A stretch of DNA of 15,455 nucleotides, from contig JAJFHC010000146.1 in assembly GCA_021775835.1 (NCBI GenBank), positions 1-15,455 of the forward strand, given 5' to 3'. The notes beneath the pieces were generated by a model, which was not told the DNA's origin, did not search any database, and saw nothing but the letters and a program-made list of their open reading frames with translations. The stretch's first letter is position 1. Each line of letters starts with the position of its first letter. This DNA is from Hyphomicrobiales bacterium (GTDB lineage Bacteria > Pseudomonadota > Alphaproteobacteria > Rhizobiales > JAJFHC01). Positions 8,601 to 15,455 of the stretch are shown piece after piece. A program made the translations under genes and the position numbers.

Positions 8601-8628
8601 CCGGTACGGTCCAGCGGGGTCGTACCGG
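8601..8628 (+). promoter_or_regulatory. rpsO-pnp intercistronic hairpin
   Basis: The perfect eight-base stem CCGGTACG (8601-8608) / CGTACCGG (8621-8628) encloses a 12-base loop, 12 bases after the rpsO stop. No T-run follows, so it is not a classic intrinsic terminator. Its position matches the region of the rpsO-pnp message that in E. coli holds an RNase III processing stem and mediates PNPase autoregulation. The rest of the 161-base spacer (8589-8749) shows only two minor stems (CCGG-A5-CCGG near 8700 and ATGC-N5-GCAT near 8715) and no clear promoter. Confidence 0.55.
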
Positions 8629-8749
8629 CAACTTAAGGAAGATATTCGGCAATGGGGTCGGATGTCCAATATGCGCCTCATTTTGAAGCTCCGTGGTGAC
8701 CGGAAAAACCGGCGATGCGCACGGCATGAGGCAGTACAGGAAAAATTGA

Positions 8750-10876
8750 ATGTTTACGATACATCGCGAAGAAATCACGTGGGGCGGAAGGCCGCTGGTG
8801 ATTGAAACAGGTAAGATTGCCCGCCAGGCGGACGGTGCAGTCTTGGTCACTTATGGTGACACCACGGTACTGGCAACAGCTGTTGCCGAGCGCCAGCCCA
8901 AGCCCGGCTTGGACTTCTTTCCGCTGACAGTGAATTACCAGGAAAAGACCTATGCGGCGGGCAAGATCCCCGGCGGTTTTTTCAAGCGTGAGGGACGCCC
9001 GTCCGAGAAGGAAACCCTGGTTTGCCGTCTGATCGACAGGCCGATCCGTCCGCTTTTTGCCAAGGGCTTCAAGAACGAAACCCAGATCATCGCCACCGTG
9101 CTCAGCCATGACATGGAAAACGATCCCGATATTGCAGCCTTGGTTGCGGTCTCGGCAGCCCTCACTATTTCCGGCATCCCTTTCATGGGCCCGATCGGGG
9201 CAGCCCGTGTCGGTTACATTGACGGCGAGTACGTTCTCAACCCGATGATCGACCAGATGGCCGACAGCGCCCTCGACCTGGTGGTTGCCGGGACCGGCGA
9301 TGCCGTTCTGATGGTCGAATCGGAAGCCCAGGAGCTTGCCGAAGAAATCATGCTCGGCGCCGTCATGTTCGGCCACGCCCAGTTCCAGCCGGTCATCGAA
9401 GCCATCATCGGCCTGGCTGAAAAGTGTGCCAAGGAGCCTCGTCCCGTCGAGTTGCCGGACCTTTCAAACATTGAAACCCGCGTCCGCTCAATTGCGGAAG
9501 CCGATTTGCGGACCGCTTATGCGGAAGCCCAGAAGTCGACACGCCAGGACATGGTCTCAGCCGCCCGCGACAAGGTCTATGCCGAGTTGTGCGCCGAAGA
9601 CAGCGATCAGGCCGAAGACCGTCAGCAGGTTGGCCAGTGTTTCAAATCCGTGGAAAAGGACATCGTCCGCAACTCGATTCTGGACACCAGCCTTCGTATC
9701 GATGGCCGTGACCTGAAGACCGTGCGCCCGATCGTTTCCGAAGTGGGTCTTCTGCCCCGCGCTCACGGTACGGCCCTGTTTACCCGCGGCGAGACCCAGG
9801 CCCTCGTGGTGGCGACCCTCGGAACCGGTGAAGACGAGCAGTTCGTCGATGCCCTGGAGGGAACCTACAAGGAGTCGTTCCTGCTGCACTACAACTTCCC
9901 GCCCTATTCGGTTGGCGAAACCGGCCGTGTCGGCTTTACCGGCCGCCGCGAAATCGGTCACGGCAAGCTTGCCTGGCGCGCGGTTCGTCCGGTCCTGCCG
10001 GCAAAGGAAGATTTCCCCTACACCATGCGGGTTGTCTCCGAAATCACCGAATCCAACGGATCGTCTTCAATGGCAACAGTGTGCGGAACCTCGCTCGCTC
10101 TGATGGATGCCGGGGTACCGCTCAAGCGACCGGTGGCGGGCATTGCCATGGGTCTGATCAAGGAAGACGAGCGCTTCGCCGTATTGTCCGATATCCTCGG
10201 TGACGAAGATCATCTGGGCGACATGGATTTCAAGGTGGCCGGATCGGATCAGGGTATCACATCGCTCCAGATGGACATCAAGATCACCGGCATTACCCAG
10301 GAAATCATGCAGATTGCCCTGGATCAGGCCAAGGGTGGCCGGATGCATATCCTTGGCGAGATGGCCAAGGCTCTGACCGAAGGGCGTCCCGAGATGGGCG
10401 AATATGCTCCGCGGATCGAGCAGGTCAGCATTCCTGTCGACAAGATCCGTGACGTCATCGGTTCCGGTGGTAAGGTCATCCGTCAGATCGTCGAGGAAAC
10501 CGGCGCCAAGGTCGATATCTCCGACGACGGCACGATCAAGGTGGCGTCGAGCGACGCCGCATCGATCAAGGCGGCCCTCGACTGGATTCATTCCATTGTC
10601 GCTGAACCTGAAGTCGGCGTGATCTACACCGGCAAGGTGGTTAAGGTCATGGACTTCGGCGCTTTCGTGAACTTCTTCGGACAACGCGACGGCCTCGTGC
10701 ACATTTCCCAACTCGCGGACCATCGGGTTGCCAAGGTCACGGACGTCGTCAACGAAGGCGACAGCGTGAAGGTCAAGTTGATGGGCTTTGACGACCGCGG
10801 CAAGGTTCGCCTTTCCATGAAAGTCGTCGACCAGGAAACTGGTGAGGAAGTCAAAGCCGAAGAAGCGGCTGACTAA
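8750..10876 (+). CDS. pnp: Polyribonucleotide nucleotidyltransferase (PNPase)
   Basis: PNPase is a trimeric phosphorolytic 3'-5' exoribonuclease that degrades and matures RNA. It has two RNase PH-like domains joined by an alpha-helical linker. The second holds the catalytic loop [13 protein letters not shown] (D491, D493, K495). A KH domain follows with its GSGG loop at 571-574, then an S1 domain from about residue 623 ([19 protein letters not shown]). The length of 708 is typical. A CAGGA element about eight bases upstream serves the ATG at 8750. Its message may be controlled through the hairpin in the rpsO-pnp spacer. A strong terminator follows the stop by 29 bases. Confidence 0.98.
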   Translation: MFTIHREEITWGGRPLVIETGKIARQADGAVLVTYGDTTVLATAVAERQPKPGLDFFPLTVNYQEKTYAAGKIPGGFFKREGRPSEKETLVCRLIDRPIRPLFAKGFKNETQIIATVLSHDMENDPDIAALVAVSAALTISGIPFMGPIGAARVGYIDGEYVLNPMIDQMADSALDLVVAGTGDAVLMVESEAQELAEEIMLGAVMFGHAQFQPVIEAIIGLAEKCAKEPRPVELPDLSNIETRVRSIAEADLRTAYAEAQKSTRQDMVSAARDKVYAELCAEDSDQAEDRQQVGQCFKSVEKDIVRNSILDTSLRIDGRDLKTVRPIVSEVGLLPRAHGTALFTRGETQALVVATLGTGEDEQFVDALEGTYKESFLLHYNFPPYSVGETGRVGFTGRREIGHGKLAWRAVRPVLPAKEDFPYTMRVVSEITESNGSSSMATVCGTSLALMDAGVPLKRPVAGIAMGLIKEDERFAVLSDILGDEDHLGDMDFKVAGSDQGITSLQMDIKITGITQEIMQIALDQAKGGRMHILGEMAKALTEGRPEMGEYAPRIEQVSIPVDKIRDVIGSGGKVIRQIVEETGAKVDISDDGTIKVASSDAASIKAALDWIHSIVAEPEVGVIYTGKVVKVMDFGAFVNFFGQRDGLVHISQLADHRVAKVTDVVNEGDSVKVKLMGFDDRGKVRLSMKVVDQETGEEVKAEEAAD

Positions 10877-10905
10877 ACGCCACAGCAGATATTCCGGAAA
10901 CTAAG

Positions 10906-10935
10906 AAAGGCGTGCCCAAACCGGGCGCGCCTTTT
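10906..10935 (+). terminator. Intrinsic terminator after pnp
   Basis: A 12-bp stem (AAAGGCGTGCCC at 10906-10917 with GGGCGCGCCTTT at 10923-10934, one G-U pair) and a five-base loop are followed by T's to 10935. It closes the translation-factor series. Read on the minus strand it also ends in a short T-rich stretch (TTTCTT), so it may serve weakly in both directions. Confidence 0.9.
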
Positions 10936-11146
10936 CCATGTTGGGGGGATCAGGGGGATTTTGGACGCCTGCGCCACTCACTTCGACATATTAACAGTGA
11001 TAGCGTGTGGATTCTCGCCTACACCTTTGGCATGGCCAAGAATGACGACTGGAGTGTGAATCAAAAACCGCGATCCGGACCCCGATCACTCGGTCAAATT
11101 ATTGGTCAAGCAGAGGGATCACGCAGACCGTGACTCTCACCAAAGT
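10936..11146. other. Intergenic stretch between convergent pnp and fabI
   Basis: This 211-base stretch lies between the pnp terminator and the fabI stop. It holds no supported gene. One short plus-strand frame (11032-11133, 33 codons, no Shine-Dalgarno) has a faintly DUF721-like beginning, discussed as a finding. A weak stem followed by T's on the minus strand (11063-11089) could terminate fabI. Confidence 0.5.
11063..11089 (-). terminator. Weak candidate terminator of the fab operon
   Basis: On the minus strand GTGATC and GATCGC can form a six-pair stem (one G-U) around an eight-base loop, followed by GG and five T's. It lies 58 bases beyond the fabI stop. The stem is short, so the call is tentative; the inverted face of the pnp terminator is another candidate for stopping fab transcription. 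Confidence 0.3.
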
Positions 11147-12019
11147 CTACTGAGCAGCGTCCCGCAACTCGACCGACTCTTCACCGTTTTCTTCACGCAG
11201 GTCTTCCGGCCTTGGCGTGGAAATGATGTTGTATCCGGAATCGACAAAATGGGTTTCTCCGGTTACCCCACCTGAGAGGTCACTCAGCAAATAGAGGCCT
11301 GCACCGCCGATTTCGTCGAGCGTTACCGTGCGCCTCAGCGGCGAGTGGCGTTTCTGAAAATTGAACATCGCCCGCGCATCGCTGATGCCCGCACCTGCGA
11401 GCGTCCGCATGGGACCAGCCGAAATCGAGTTGACCCTGATGCCTGACGGACCGTAATCGGAGGCCAGATAACGCACACTCGATTCAAGAGCGGCCTTGGC
11501 AACACCCATGACGTTGTAGTTGGGCATGACCCGGGTAGAGCCACCATAGGTGAGCGTGATGATCGATCCGCCTTCAGGCATCATTGCCGCAGCCTGCCGC
11601 GCGACTTCGGTGAAGGAGAAACACGATATAATCATTGTACGGACGAAATTGTTTCGGGTCGTGTCTGCATATTTACCCTTGAGTTCGTTCTTCTCCGAGT
11701 AAGCCACCGCATGGACCAGGAAGTCAATCGAGCCCCATTCGTCTTTCAAACGGTCAAAGACGGCGGCAACGCTGGCCACATCCTCCACATCGCAGGGCAC
11801 GACAATATGACTGCCGACGGACTCAGCAAGCGGGGCAACCCGGCGCCCAAAAGCTTCTCCCTGGTAGGTAAAGGCCAGTTCAGCGCCGTGATCCGCCAGG
11901 GTCTTGGCGATGCCCCAGGCGATCGAATGATCGTTTGCCACGCCCATGATCAGGCCACGCTTGCCGTGCATCAGGGAGCTCTTTGCCGCAGACTCGTTCG
12001 TTGAGTGGTTTTCAGACAT
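11147..12019 (-). CDS. fabI: Enoyl-[acyl-carrier-protein] reductase (NADH), FabI
   Basis: FabI performs the last reduction of each fatty acid elongation cycle. It is an atypical short-chain dehydrogenase: GLIMGVANDHSIAWGIAK is the FabI-type nucleotide loop. The catalytic Tyr-x6-Lys is Y168/K175 in NYNVMGVAKAALE, with a second conserved tyrosine in LTYGG. GIRVNSISAGPMRTLA is the substrate-loop region. The protein has 290 residues, slightly long because of about a dozen extra residues at the N-terminus and an acidic C-terminal tail. The ATG at 12019 lacks a good Shine-Dalgarno. An in-frame ATG at residue 17 (MHGKRGLIMG) has AAAGAG seven bases ahead and could be the true start. It follows fabB by 82 bases. 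Confidence 0.95.
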   Translation of the reverse strand: MSENHSTNESAAKSSLMHGKRGLIMGVANDHSIAWGIAKTLADHGAELAFTYQGEAFGRRVAPLAESVGSHIVVPCDVEDVASVAAVFDRLKDEWGSIDFLVHAVAYSEKNELKGKYADTTRNNFVRTMIISCFSFTEVARQAAAMMPEGGSIITLTYGGSTRVMPNYNVMGVAKAALESSVRYLASDYGPSGIRVNSISAGPMRTLAGAGISDARAMFNFQKRHSPLRRTVTLDEIGGAGLYLLSDLSGGVTGETHFVDSGYNIISTPRPEDLREENGEESVELRDAAQ

Positions 12020-12101
12020 ATCGTTTACTCAGACTTCCCCACCAAAAATATCAATCCGTTGTCGCAAATCCGGTATGGACCGCGTTAGCCAAAACAAGGA
12101 C

Positions 12102-13319
12102 TCAGGCGTCATAACGCTTCATGACAAGCGTAGCGTTGGTGCCGCCGAAACCGAAGCTGTTCGACATGACACAGTTAAGATCCACATTGTCGCGGCGTTC
12201 CCGGACAATCGGCATATCCGCCAGTTCCGGGTCCACTTCCTCAATGTTGGCCGACTCGCAGATGAAGCCGTTCTTCATCATCAGAAGCGAATAAATCGCC
12301 TCCTGCACGCCGGCCGCACCGAGCGAATGTCCGGTCAGTGACTTTGTCGCGCTCAGCGGCGGTACATCACTGCCGAATACTTCCCGCAGGGCTTCGACTT
12401 CCCGGCTGTCCCCGATCGGTGTCGATGTGGCATGCGGATTAACGTAATCGATCGGACAATCAACGGTCTCCAATGCCATGCGCATGCACCGGGCCGCGCC
12501 CTCGCCGGACGGCTGCACCATGTCGAAGCCGTCGGATGTGGCGCCATAGCCCGCAATTTCACCGTAAATCTTGGCGCCTCTAGCCTTGGCATGCTCCAGC
12601 TCTTCAAGCACGAGAACACCGGCGCCACCGGCGATGATGAAACCGTCGCGGTTGATGTCGTAGGCCCGACTTGCCTTGGTCGGTGTGTCGTTGAAATGCG
12701 ATGACATGGCGCCCATGGCGTCAAACAGAACCGACAAGGTCCAGTCCAGCTCCTCGCCGCCGCCCGCGAACATCACATCTTGCTTGTTCCACTGGATCAT
12801 TTCAGCAGCATTGCCGATGCAGTGATTCGACGTGGCACACGCCGACGAGATCGAATAGTTGATGCCCTTGATCTTGAATGGCGTCGCAAGTGTCGCCGAA
12901 TTTGTGCTCGACATCGCCTTGGGCACGGCAAACGGTCCGACTCTCTTCGGCCCGCGCTCCCGGGTTACATCGGCGCTCTCGACAATCGCGCGCGTCGAAG
13001 GTCCACCTGAACCCATGATCAGACCGGTCCGCTCGTGCGAAACCACATTCTCTTCGAGACCGGAATCGGAGATGGCCTGCTGCATGGAAATGTAGTTCCA
13101 CGCAGCACCGTCGCCCATAAAGCGGCGCTCCTTGCGGTCCAGAACGTCCTCCGGGTTGAGGTCGGGGGCACCGTGAACCTGGCACCGGAACCCCAGTCGC
13201 TCATAGTCGTCCGCCTTGACCAGTCCGGACTTGGCTTCCCGCAGGGATGCCAGTACCTCCTGAGCATTGTTGCCAATACTGGATACGATTCCCATCCCCG
13301 TGATTACAACGCGCCGCAT
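12102..13319 (-). CDS. fabB: 3-oxoacyl-[acyl-carrier-protein] synthase I, FabB
   Basis: KAS I condenses acyl-ACP with malonyl-ACP and is needed to elongate the cis-unsaturated intermediate made by FabA. The Cys-His-His triad is complete: C161 in [11 protein letters not shown]296 in [11 protein letters not shown] and H331 in [11 protein letters not shown]. These are each two positions from E. coli C163/H298/H333. An ATKS lysine precedes the second histidine motif. The start was set at the ATG at 13319 ([18 protein letters not shown]). GAGG lies five bases upstream and family members begin this way; a TTG at 13346 would only add nine uncharacteristic residues. The protein is 405 residues. It lies 38 bases downstream of fabA, clearly co-transcribed. 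Confidence 0.96.
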   Translation of the reverse strand: MRRVVITGMGIVSSIGNNAQEVLASLREAKSGLVKADDYERLGFRCQVHGAPDLNPEDVLDRKERRFMGDGAAWNYISMQQAISDSGLEENVVSHERTGLIMGSGGPSTRAIVESADVTRERGPKRVGPFAVPKAMSSTNSATLATPFKIKGINYSISSACATSNHCIGNAAEMIQWNKQDVMFAGGGEELDWTLSVLFDAMGAMSSHFNDTPTKASRAYDINRDGFIIAGGAGVLVLEELEHAKARGAKIYGEIAGYGATSDGFDMVQPSGEGAARCMRMALETVDCPIDYVNPHATSTPIGDSREVEALREVFGSDVPPLSATKSLTGHSLGAAGVQEAIYSLLMMKNGFICESANIEEVDPELADMPIVRERRDNVDLNCVMSNSFGFGGTNATLVMKRYDA

Positions 13320-13357
13320 GGCGTCCTCACTTTGTCTCAAATTCAAGGCGGTTCGTG

Positions 13358-13873
13358 TCAGCCATTATCGTCCGTAAACAAACCAACCCGCAAATCACTC
13401 GTCCGGTAAACGACTTCTCCGTCAGCCCTGAGTGTGCCATCGCCAATTCCCAGCACCAAACGACGGTTTATCACGCGTTTCAAGTCAACAATATACTCAA
13501 CCTTTGAGATCTTGGGTGTCACCATACCGGTGAGCTTCACCTCTCCGACCGCAATGGCCCGTCCTCGTCCTTGCGCGCCTAGCCAGCCGAGATAGAATCC
13601 TGTCATCTGCCAAAGCGCATCAAGCCCCAGGCATCCTGGCATGACCGGATCGCCCTGGAAATGGCAAGCGAAGAACCAGAGGTCCGGATTGATATCGAAC
13701 TCGGCGACGACTTGTCCTTTGCCGTGTTCACCGCCGTCTTCGCTGATGTGTGTAATTCTGTCGAACATCAGCATTGGCGGTAATGGAAGCTGGGCGTTAC
13801 CGGGACCAAACAACTCACCCCTGCCGCATGCCAATAATTCTTCGTAGTCAAAACTGGATTTACGTTGCGTCAT
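13358..13873 (-). CDS. fabA: 3-hydroxydecanoyl-[ACP] dehydratase/isomerase, FabA
   Basis: FabA dehydrates 3-hydroxydecanoyl-ACP and isomerises trans-2 to cis-3-decenoyl-ACP, the branch point of anaerobic unsaturated fatty acid synthesis. It is a 171-residue hot-dog fold. The active-site histidine is H71 in [13 protein letters not shown] and the aspartate is D85 in GLDALWQ, matching E. coli H70/D84 counted without the initiator Met. This full FabA motif, with FabB next to it, distinguishes it from FabZ. The ATG at 13873 has only a weak GAG-type element upstream. It is the first gene of fabA-fabB-fabI, divergent from irr. Confidence 0.96.
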   Translation of the reverse strand: MTQRKSSFDYEELLACGRGELFGPGNAQLPLPPMLMFDRITHISEDGGEHGKGQVVAEFDINPDLWFFACHFQGDPVMPGCLGLDALWQMTGFYLGWLGAQGRGRAIAVGEVKLTGMVTPKISKVEYIVDLKRVINRRLVLGIGDGTLRADGEVVYRTSDLRVGLFTDDNG

Positions 13874-14122
13874 GAATTCGACGTCTCATTTCAACGGGCT
13901 CGAGAGGCCCTCGTTAGCTGCATTATGCCGTGGCGCATACCAGACACGCTTCCTATCATATTGCGCGCGCGAGACAAAGGAGAATACCAGCCCGCGGCCT
14001 CATGGATTGAGGAATCCCGGGGCATTAACGGTCCTGCGACAAATTTGAACACCCAATTGCGAACCATTTGCAATAACGGTATATTGCACCGTTGAATTTG
14101 ATGGCATGAATGGAATTGCCCG
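13874..14122. promoter_or_regulatory. Divergent fabA-irr intergenic region
   Basis: This 249-base region should hold the promoters of both the fab operon and irr. Two inverted repeats are visible: TATGC-N6-GCATA (13924-13939), 51 bases ahead of fabA, and TGCAATA-N6-TATTGCA (14069-14088), 34 bases ahead of irr. A CATAAT box for fabA on the minus strand (13922-13927) overlaps the first repeat but has no good -35 at standard distance. Confidence 0.5.
14057..14088 (+). promoter_or_regulatory. Candidate irr promoter with overlapping inverted-repeat operator
   Basis: TTGCGA (14057-14062), a 17-base spacer and TATATT (14080-14085) form a promoter-like pair placing transcription start near 14092, about 30 bases before the irr ATG. 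The perfect inverted repeat TGCAATA (14069-14075) / TATTGCA (14082-14088) overlaps the spacer and the -10 box. A bound regulator would therefore block RNA polymerase. In Bradyrhizobium the irr gene is known to be repressed by a Fur-family protein, so iron or autoregulation is a reasonable inference. Confidence 0.55.
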
Positions 14123-14527
14123 ATGAACACTCTTGATGTAGCCAGAAAACTGAGGGATGCCGGCTTGCGGCCCACGCGCCAGCGCGTCAGTTTAGCAGAC
14201 CTGCTTTTCCGGGAAGGCGACCGGCATGTCACGGCAGAAAAACTTCATGAGGAAGCCGCCCGTGACGATGTTCGTGTGTCGCTCGCGACGGTGTACAACA
14301 CGCTCAACCAGTTCACCCAGGCAGGACTGTTGCGTGAGGTCGCGATCGAGGGCTCAAAGACATACTTCGATACCAACACGAGCAGCCACCATCATTTCTA
14401 CGTTGAGAAGACGGGCGAGTTGTTTGACATCGATGGCGGGATTAGCCTGGCTCAGACACCACAAGCTCCTGACGGCATGGAAATATCGCGCATCGACGTG
14501 ATTGTAAGGCTTTCAGAGAAACACTAA
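14123..14527 (+). CDS. irr: Fur-family iron/heme-responsive regulator Irr
   Basis: A 134-residue Fur-superfamily transcription factor. The winged-helix part includes LRPTRQRVSLADLLF and the recognition region VSLATVYNTLNQF, followed by a dimerisation domain. The TNTSSHHHFYVEKTGE segment carries three consecutive histidines (H89-H91), the feature shared by rhizobial Irr proteins and implicated in heme/metal binding. The protein has no cysteine, so it lacks both the C-terminal zinc cysteines of canonical Fur and the N-terminal heme-regulatory Cys of Bradyrhizobium Irr. Its place divergent to fabA is the usual one in rhizobia, supporting Irr over Fur, Mur or Zur. In related bacteria Irr controls iron uptake and heme synthesis according to heme status. 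The start ATG at 14123 has a modest ATGGA element ahead. Confidence 0.9.
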   Translation: MNTLDVARKLRDAGLRPTRQRVSLADLLFREGDRHVTAEKLHEEAARDDVRVSLATVYNTLNQFTQAGLLREVAIEGSKTYFDTNTSSHHHFYVEKTGELFDIDGGISLAQTPQAPDGMEISRIDVIVRLSEKH

Positions 14528-14581
14528 CCGAATCCGCCGTCCCATAATTGCCCAAGAACGGCACGGTACTATGCTGGCGTG

Positions 14582-15175
14582 TCAGCTGATCTTTTCGTTG
14601 GGATAGATACCCCAAAGCAGTTCCTGGCTGATCCACCCGCTAAAACCCGACGCCGAAAACTGGCACCACTGTCCATTGCATTCGGCCACGGTACCCAGAA
14701 CACCAGCCTCCATGGATACCACCGGTTCGCCTGTTGCTGCAGGCGTATCCATCAGCGATATCCGTGTGCCCTTGCGCCACGGTGCAATCAGCGCCGTTCT
14801 CTCGCCTGACAGCAGACTGTGATAGACCCAGCCCTCTTCGCCGTCGCTGTCGCGGATGCGCCGCCAGTGTTCGAATTCGGCAACGACCTCGACCGGCAGG
14901 CCCTTTCTCGAGTAGACCCAAACCACATGATGTTTCGTGCTCGGACCGATGCGAACATTGGCGCGGCCGGCTTTCAGGCTGACAAACCGGGGAACTGGGA
15001 ATCCGCTGGCCCCTTTGATCAAAGGCAGACTTGCGTCGGCTGTTACGGATTTCTTGTCGATCTGCGCGGTCGCGATCTCCCGAGGCAACAGCACAGCCGC
15101 AGCCATGGCGGCCAGCACCACGATAAAAATTCCAGGAAAAGCAAATCGCTTAAGATCGAGTTTTTTTGACGCCAT
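14582..15175 (-). CDS. Exported or membrane-anchored tandem SH3-like domain protein
   Basis: The 197-residue product has a short basic start (MASKKLDLKR) and a hydrophobic segment at 11-30, i.e. a signal peptide or N-terminal anchor; A35-T-A37 would suit signal peptidase. Two bacterial SH3-like (SH3_4/DUF1058 type) repeats follow. One lies at about 63-125 with the hallmark NVRIGPS and GWVYHSLLSG, and a shorter one at about 149-190 ending in GWISQELLWGIYP. Such proteins are common in alphaproteobacteria, act in the periplasm or envelope and have no firm function. The ATG at 15175 was chosen because it directly precedes the signal segment; the frame stays open to a GTG at 15295 but the extra residues look non-coding. 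No good Shine-Dalgarno is visible. It is convergent with irr, 54 bases apart, without a clear terminator between them. Confidence 0.85.
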   Translation of the reverse strand: MASKKLDLKRFAFPGIFIVVLAAMAAAVLLPREIATAQIDKKSVTADASLPLIKGASGFPVPRFVSLKAGRANVRIGPSTKHHVVWVYSRKGLPVEVVAEFEHWRRIRDSDGEEGWVYHSLLSGERTALIAPWRKGTRISLMDTPAATGEPVVSMEAGVLGTVAECNGQWCQFSASGFSGWISQELLWGIYPNEKIS

Positions 15176-15197
15176 TTTGTATACGCATTTACTATCT

Positions 15198-15221
15198 GAA
15201 GGAGTTGTTTGACAACCCTTC
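15198..15221. repeat. Imperfect 24-bp palindrome between divergent genes
   Basis: GAAGG (15198-15202), one unpaired A, GTTGT (15204-15208), TTG, ACAAC (15212-15216) and CCTTC (15217-15221) form ten matched pairs around a three-base centre. It lies 22 bases upstream of the SH3-protein start and contains TTGACA on the plus strand and TTGTCA on the minus strand. This suggests either an operator over a -35 box or an mRNA hairpin. Confidence 0.5.
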
Positions 15222-15405
15222 TGTAATTGACACACTACTATGGAACCGGCCGCCGACACGAAGGGTCGGACCGTGCAAGGCCCACTGTGTTCCACCTTTC
15301 GTCTGATACGCGCGACGAAATTAGTTTACTACCCCCGGAGGAACACTTAAAGAGTGTCCGTCTTTTCGGTTAATCGAGCCTTAAGCGCCGAGTTTGGGAG
15401 GAGTC

Positions 15406-15455
15406 ATGACGACGAGCAAGCCCCTGGTCATCGTGACCCGGAAATTGCCTGACAT
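15406..15455 (+). CDS. Probable D-2-hydroxyacid dehydrogenase, N-terminus (3' truncated by window edge)
   Basis: Only 17 codons plus part of another are present: MTTSKPLVIVTRKLPD. The VVTRKLPD-type opening is that of alphaproteobacterial D-glycerate dehydrogenase/glyoxylate reductase (GyaR/GhrB-like), NAD(P)H enzymes that interconvert glyoxylate or hydroxypyruvate with the hydroxyacid. A strong Shine-Dalgarno, GGAGG at 15397-15401, precedes the ATG by four bases, so the start is well supported even though the product rests on a few residues. The gene is divergent from the SH3-protein gene across 230 bases. That spacer also holds a small hairpin (15340-15359). Confidence 0.6.
   Translation, partial: MTTSKPLVIVTRKLPD

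Noticed and set aside
10912..11133. 73-codon plus-strand frame beginning inside the pnp terminator
   Set aside because: Its start lies in the terminator stem and no ribosome-binding site is seen. Only its last 33 codons are kept, as a low-interest observation.
13320..13346. Upstream TTG start for fabB adding nine residues
   Set aside because: The ATG at 13319 has GAGG at the right distance and gives the family-typical MRRVVITG beginning.
14528..14581. GCCGT/ACGGC inverted repeat between convergent irr and the SH3 gene
   Set aside because: Only five pairs with a 17-base loop and no T-run on either strand, so it is not a credible terminator.
15176..15295. Upstream GTG start giving a 237-residue SH3 protein
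   Set aside because: The extra 40 residues include two cysteines and no signal features, would bury the signal segment, and run through the intergenic palindrome; the ATG at 15175 starts right before the signal segment.
15354..15452. GTG-initiated 32-codon frame overlapping the dehydrogenase start, possible leader peptide
   Set aside because: The nearest GGAGG (15337-15341) is 12 bases away and the frame runs out of phase through the start of the dehydrogenase gene; nothing supports translation.

Overview
The window is housekeeping DNA from an alphaproteobacterium, most like Hyphomicrobiales (Rhizobiales). Three things point there. A translation/transcription cluster (metK-trmB-rimP-nusA-ylxR-infB-rbfA-truB-rpsO-pnp) is followed directly by fabI, fabB and fabA on the other strand. 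A divergent Fur-family Irr regulator sits next to fabA. The ylxR product is a YlxR/L7Ae fusion of alphaproteobacterial type. The taxonomic call rests on remembered gene order and protein likeness, not on a search.

Left part, plus strand (1-10935). The 3' end of metK and complete trmB come first. A non-coding gap of about 200 bases follows, with a candidate promoter, a small hairpin and a strong intrinsic terminator just ahead of rimP; it looks like the rimP-leader attenuator. Then rimP, nusA, ylxR, infB, rbfA and truB follow with gaps of 9 to 62 bases, as in one operon for ribosome maturation, transcription elongation/antitermination, translation initiation and tRNA modification. rpsO and pnp follow, separated by a hairpin-bearing spacer. 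A 12-bp intrinsic terminator closes the series after pnp.

Middle part, minus strand (13873 down to 11147). fabA, fabB and fabI form a transcription unit for unsaturated fatty acid synthesis (dehydratase/isomerase, condensing enzyme, enoyl reductase). All catalytic residues are present. The 211 bases between the pnp terminator and the fabI stop hold no convincing gene.

Right part (14123-15455). irr is divergent from fabA, and its candidate promoter is overlapped by a perfect 7+7 inverted repeat. A membrane-anchored or exported tandem SH3-like protein lies convergent to irr. The window ends in the first 17 codons of a probable D-2-hydroxyacid dehydrogenase, divergent from the SH3 gene across a 230-base spacer with a long imperfect palindrome.

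I found no mobile element, CRISPR, tRNA, rRNA, defence cassette or other novel protein system. The points worth a second look are non-coding: the rimP leader, the irr operator, the palindromes between divergent genes, and the hairpins at cistron borders. No intergenic stretch exceeds 300 bases.
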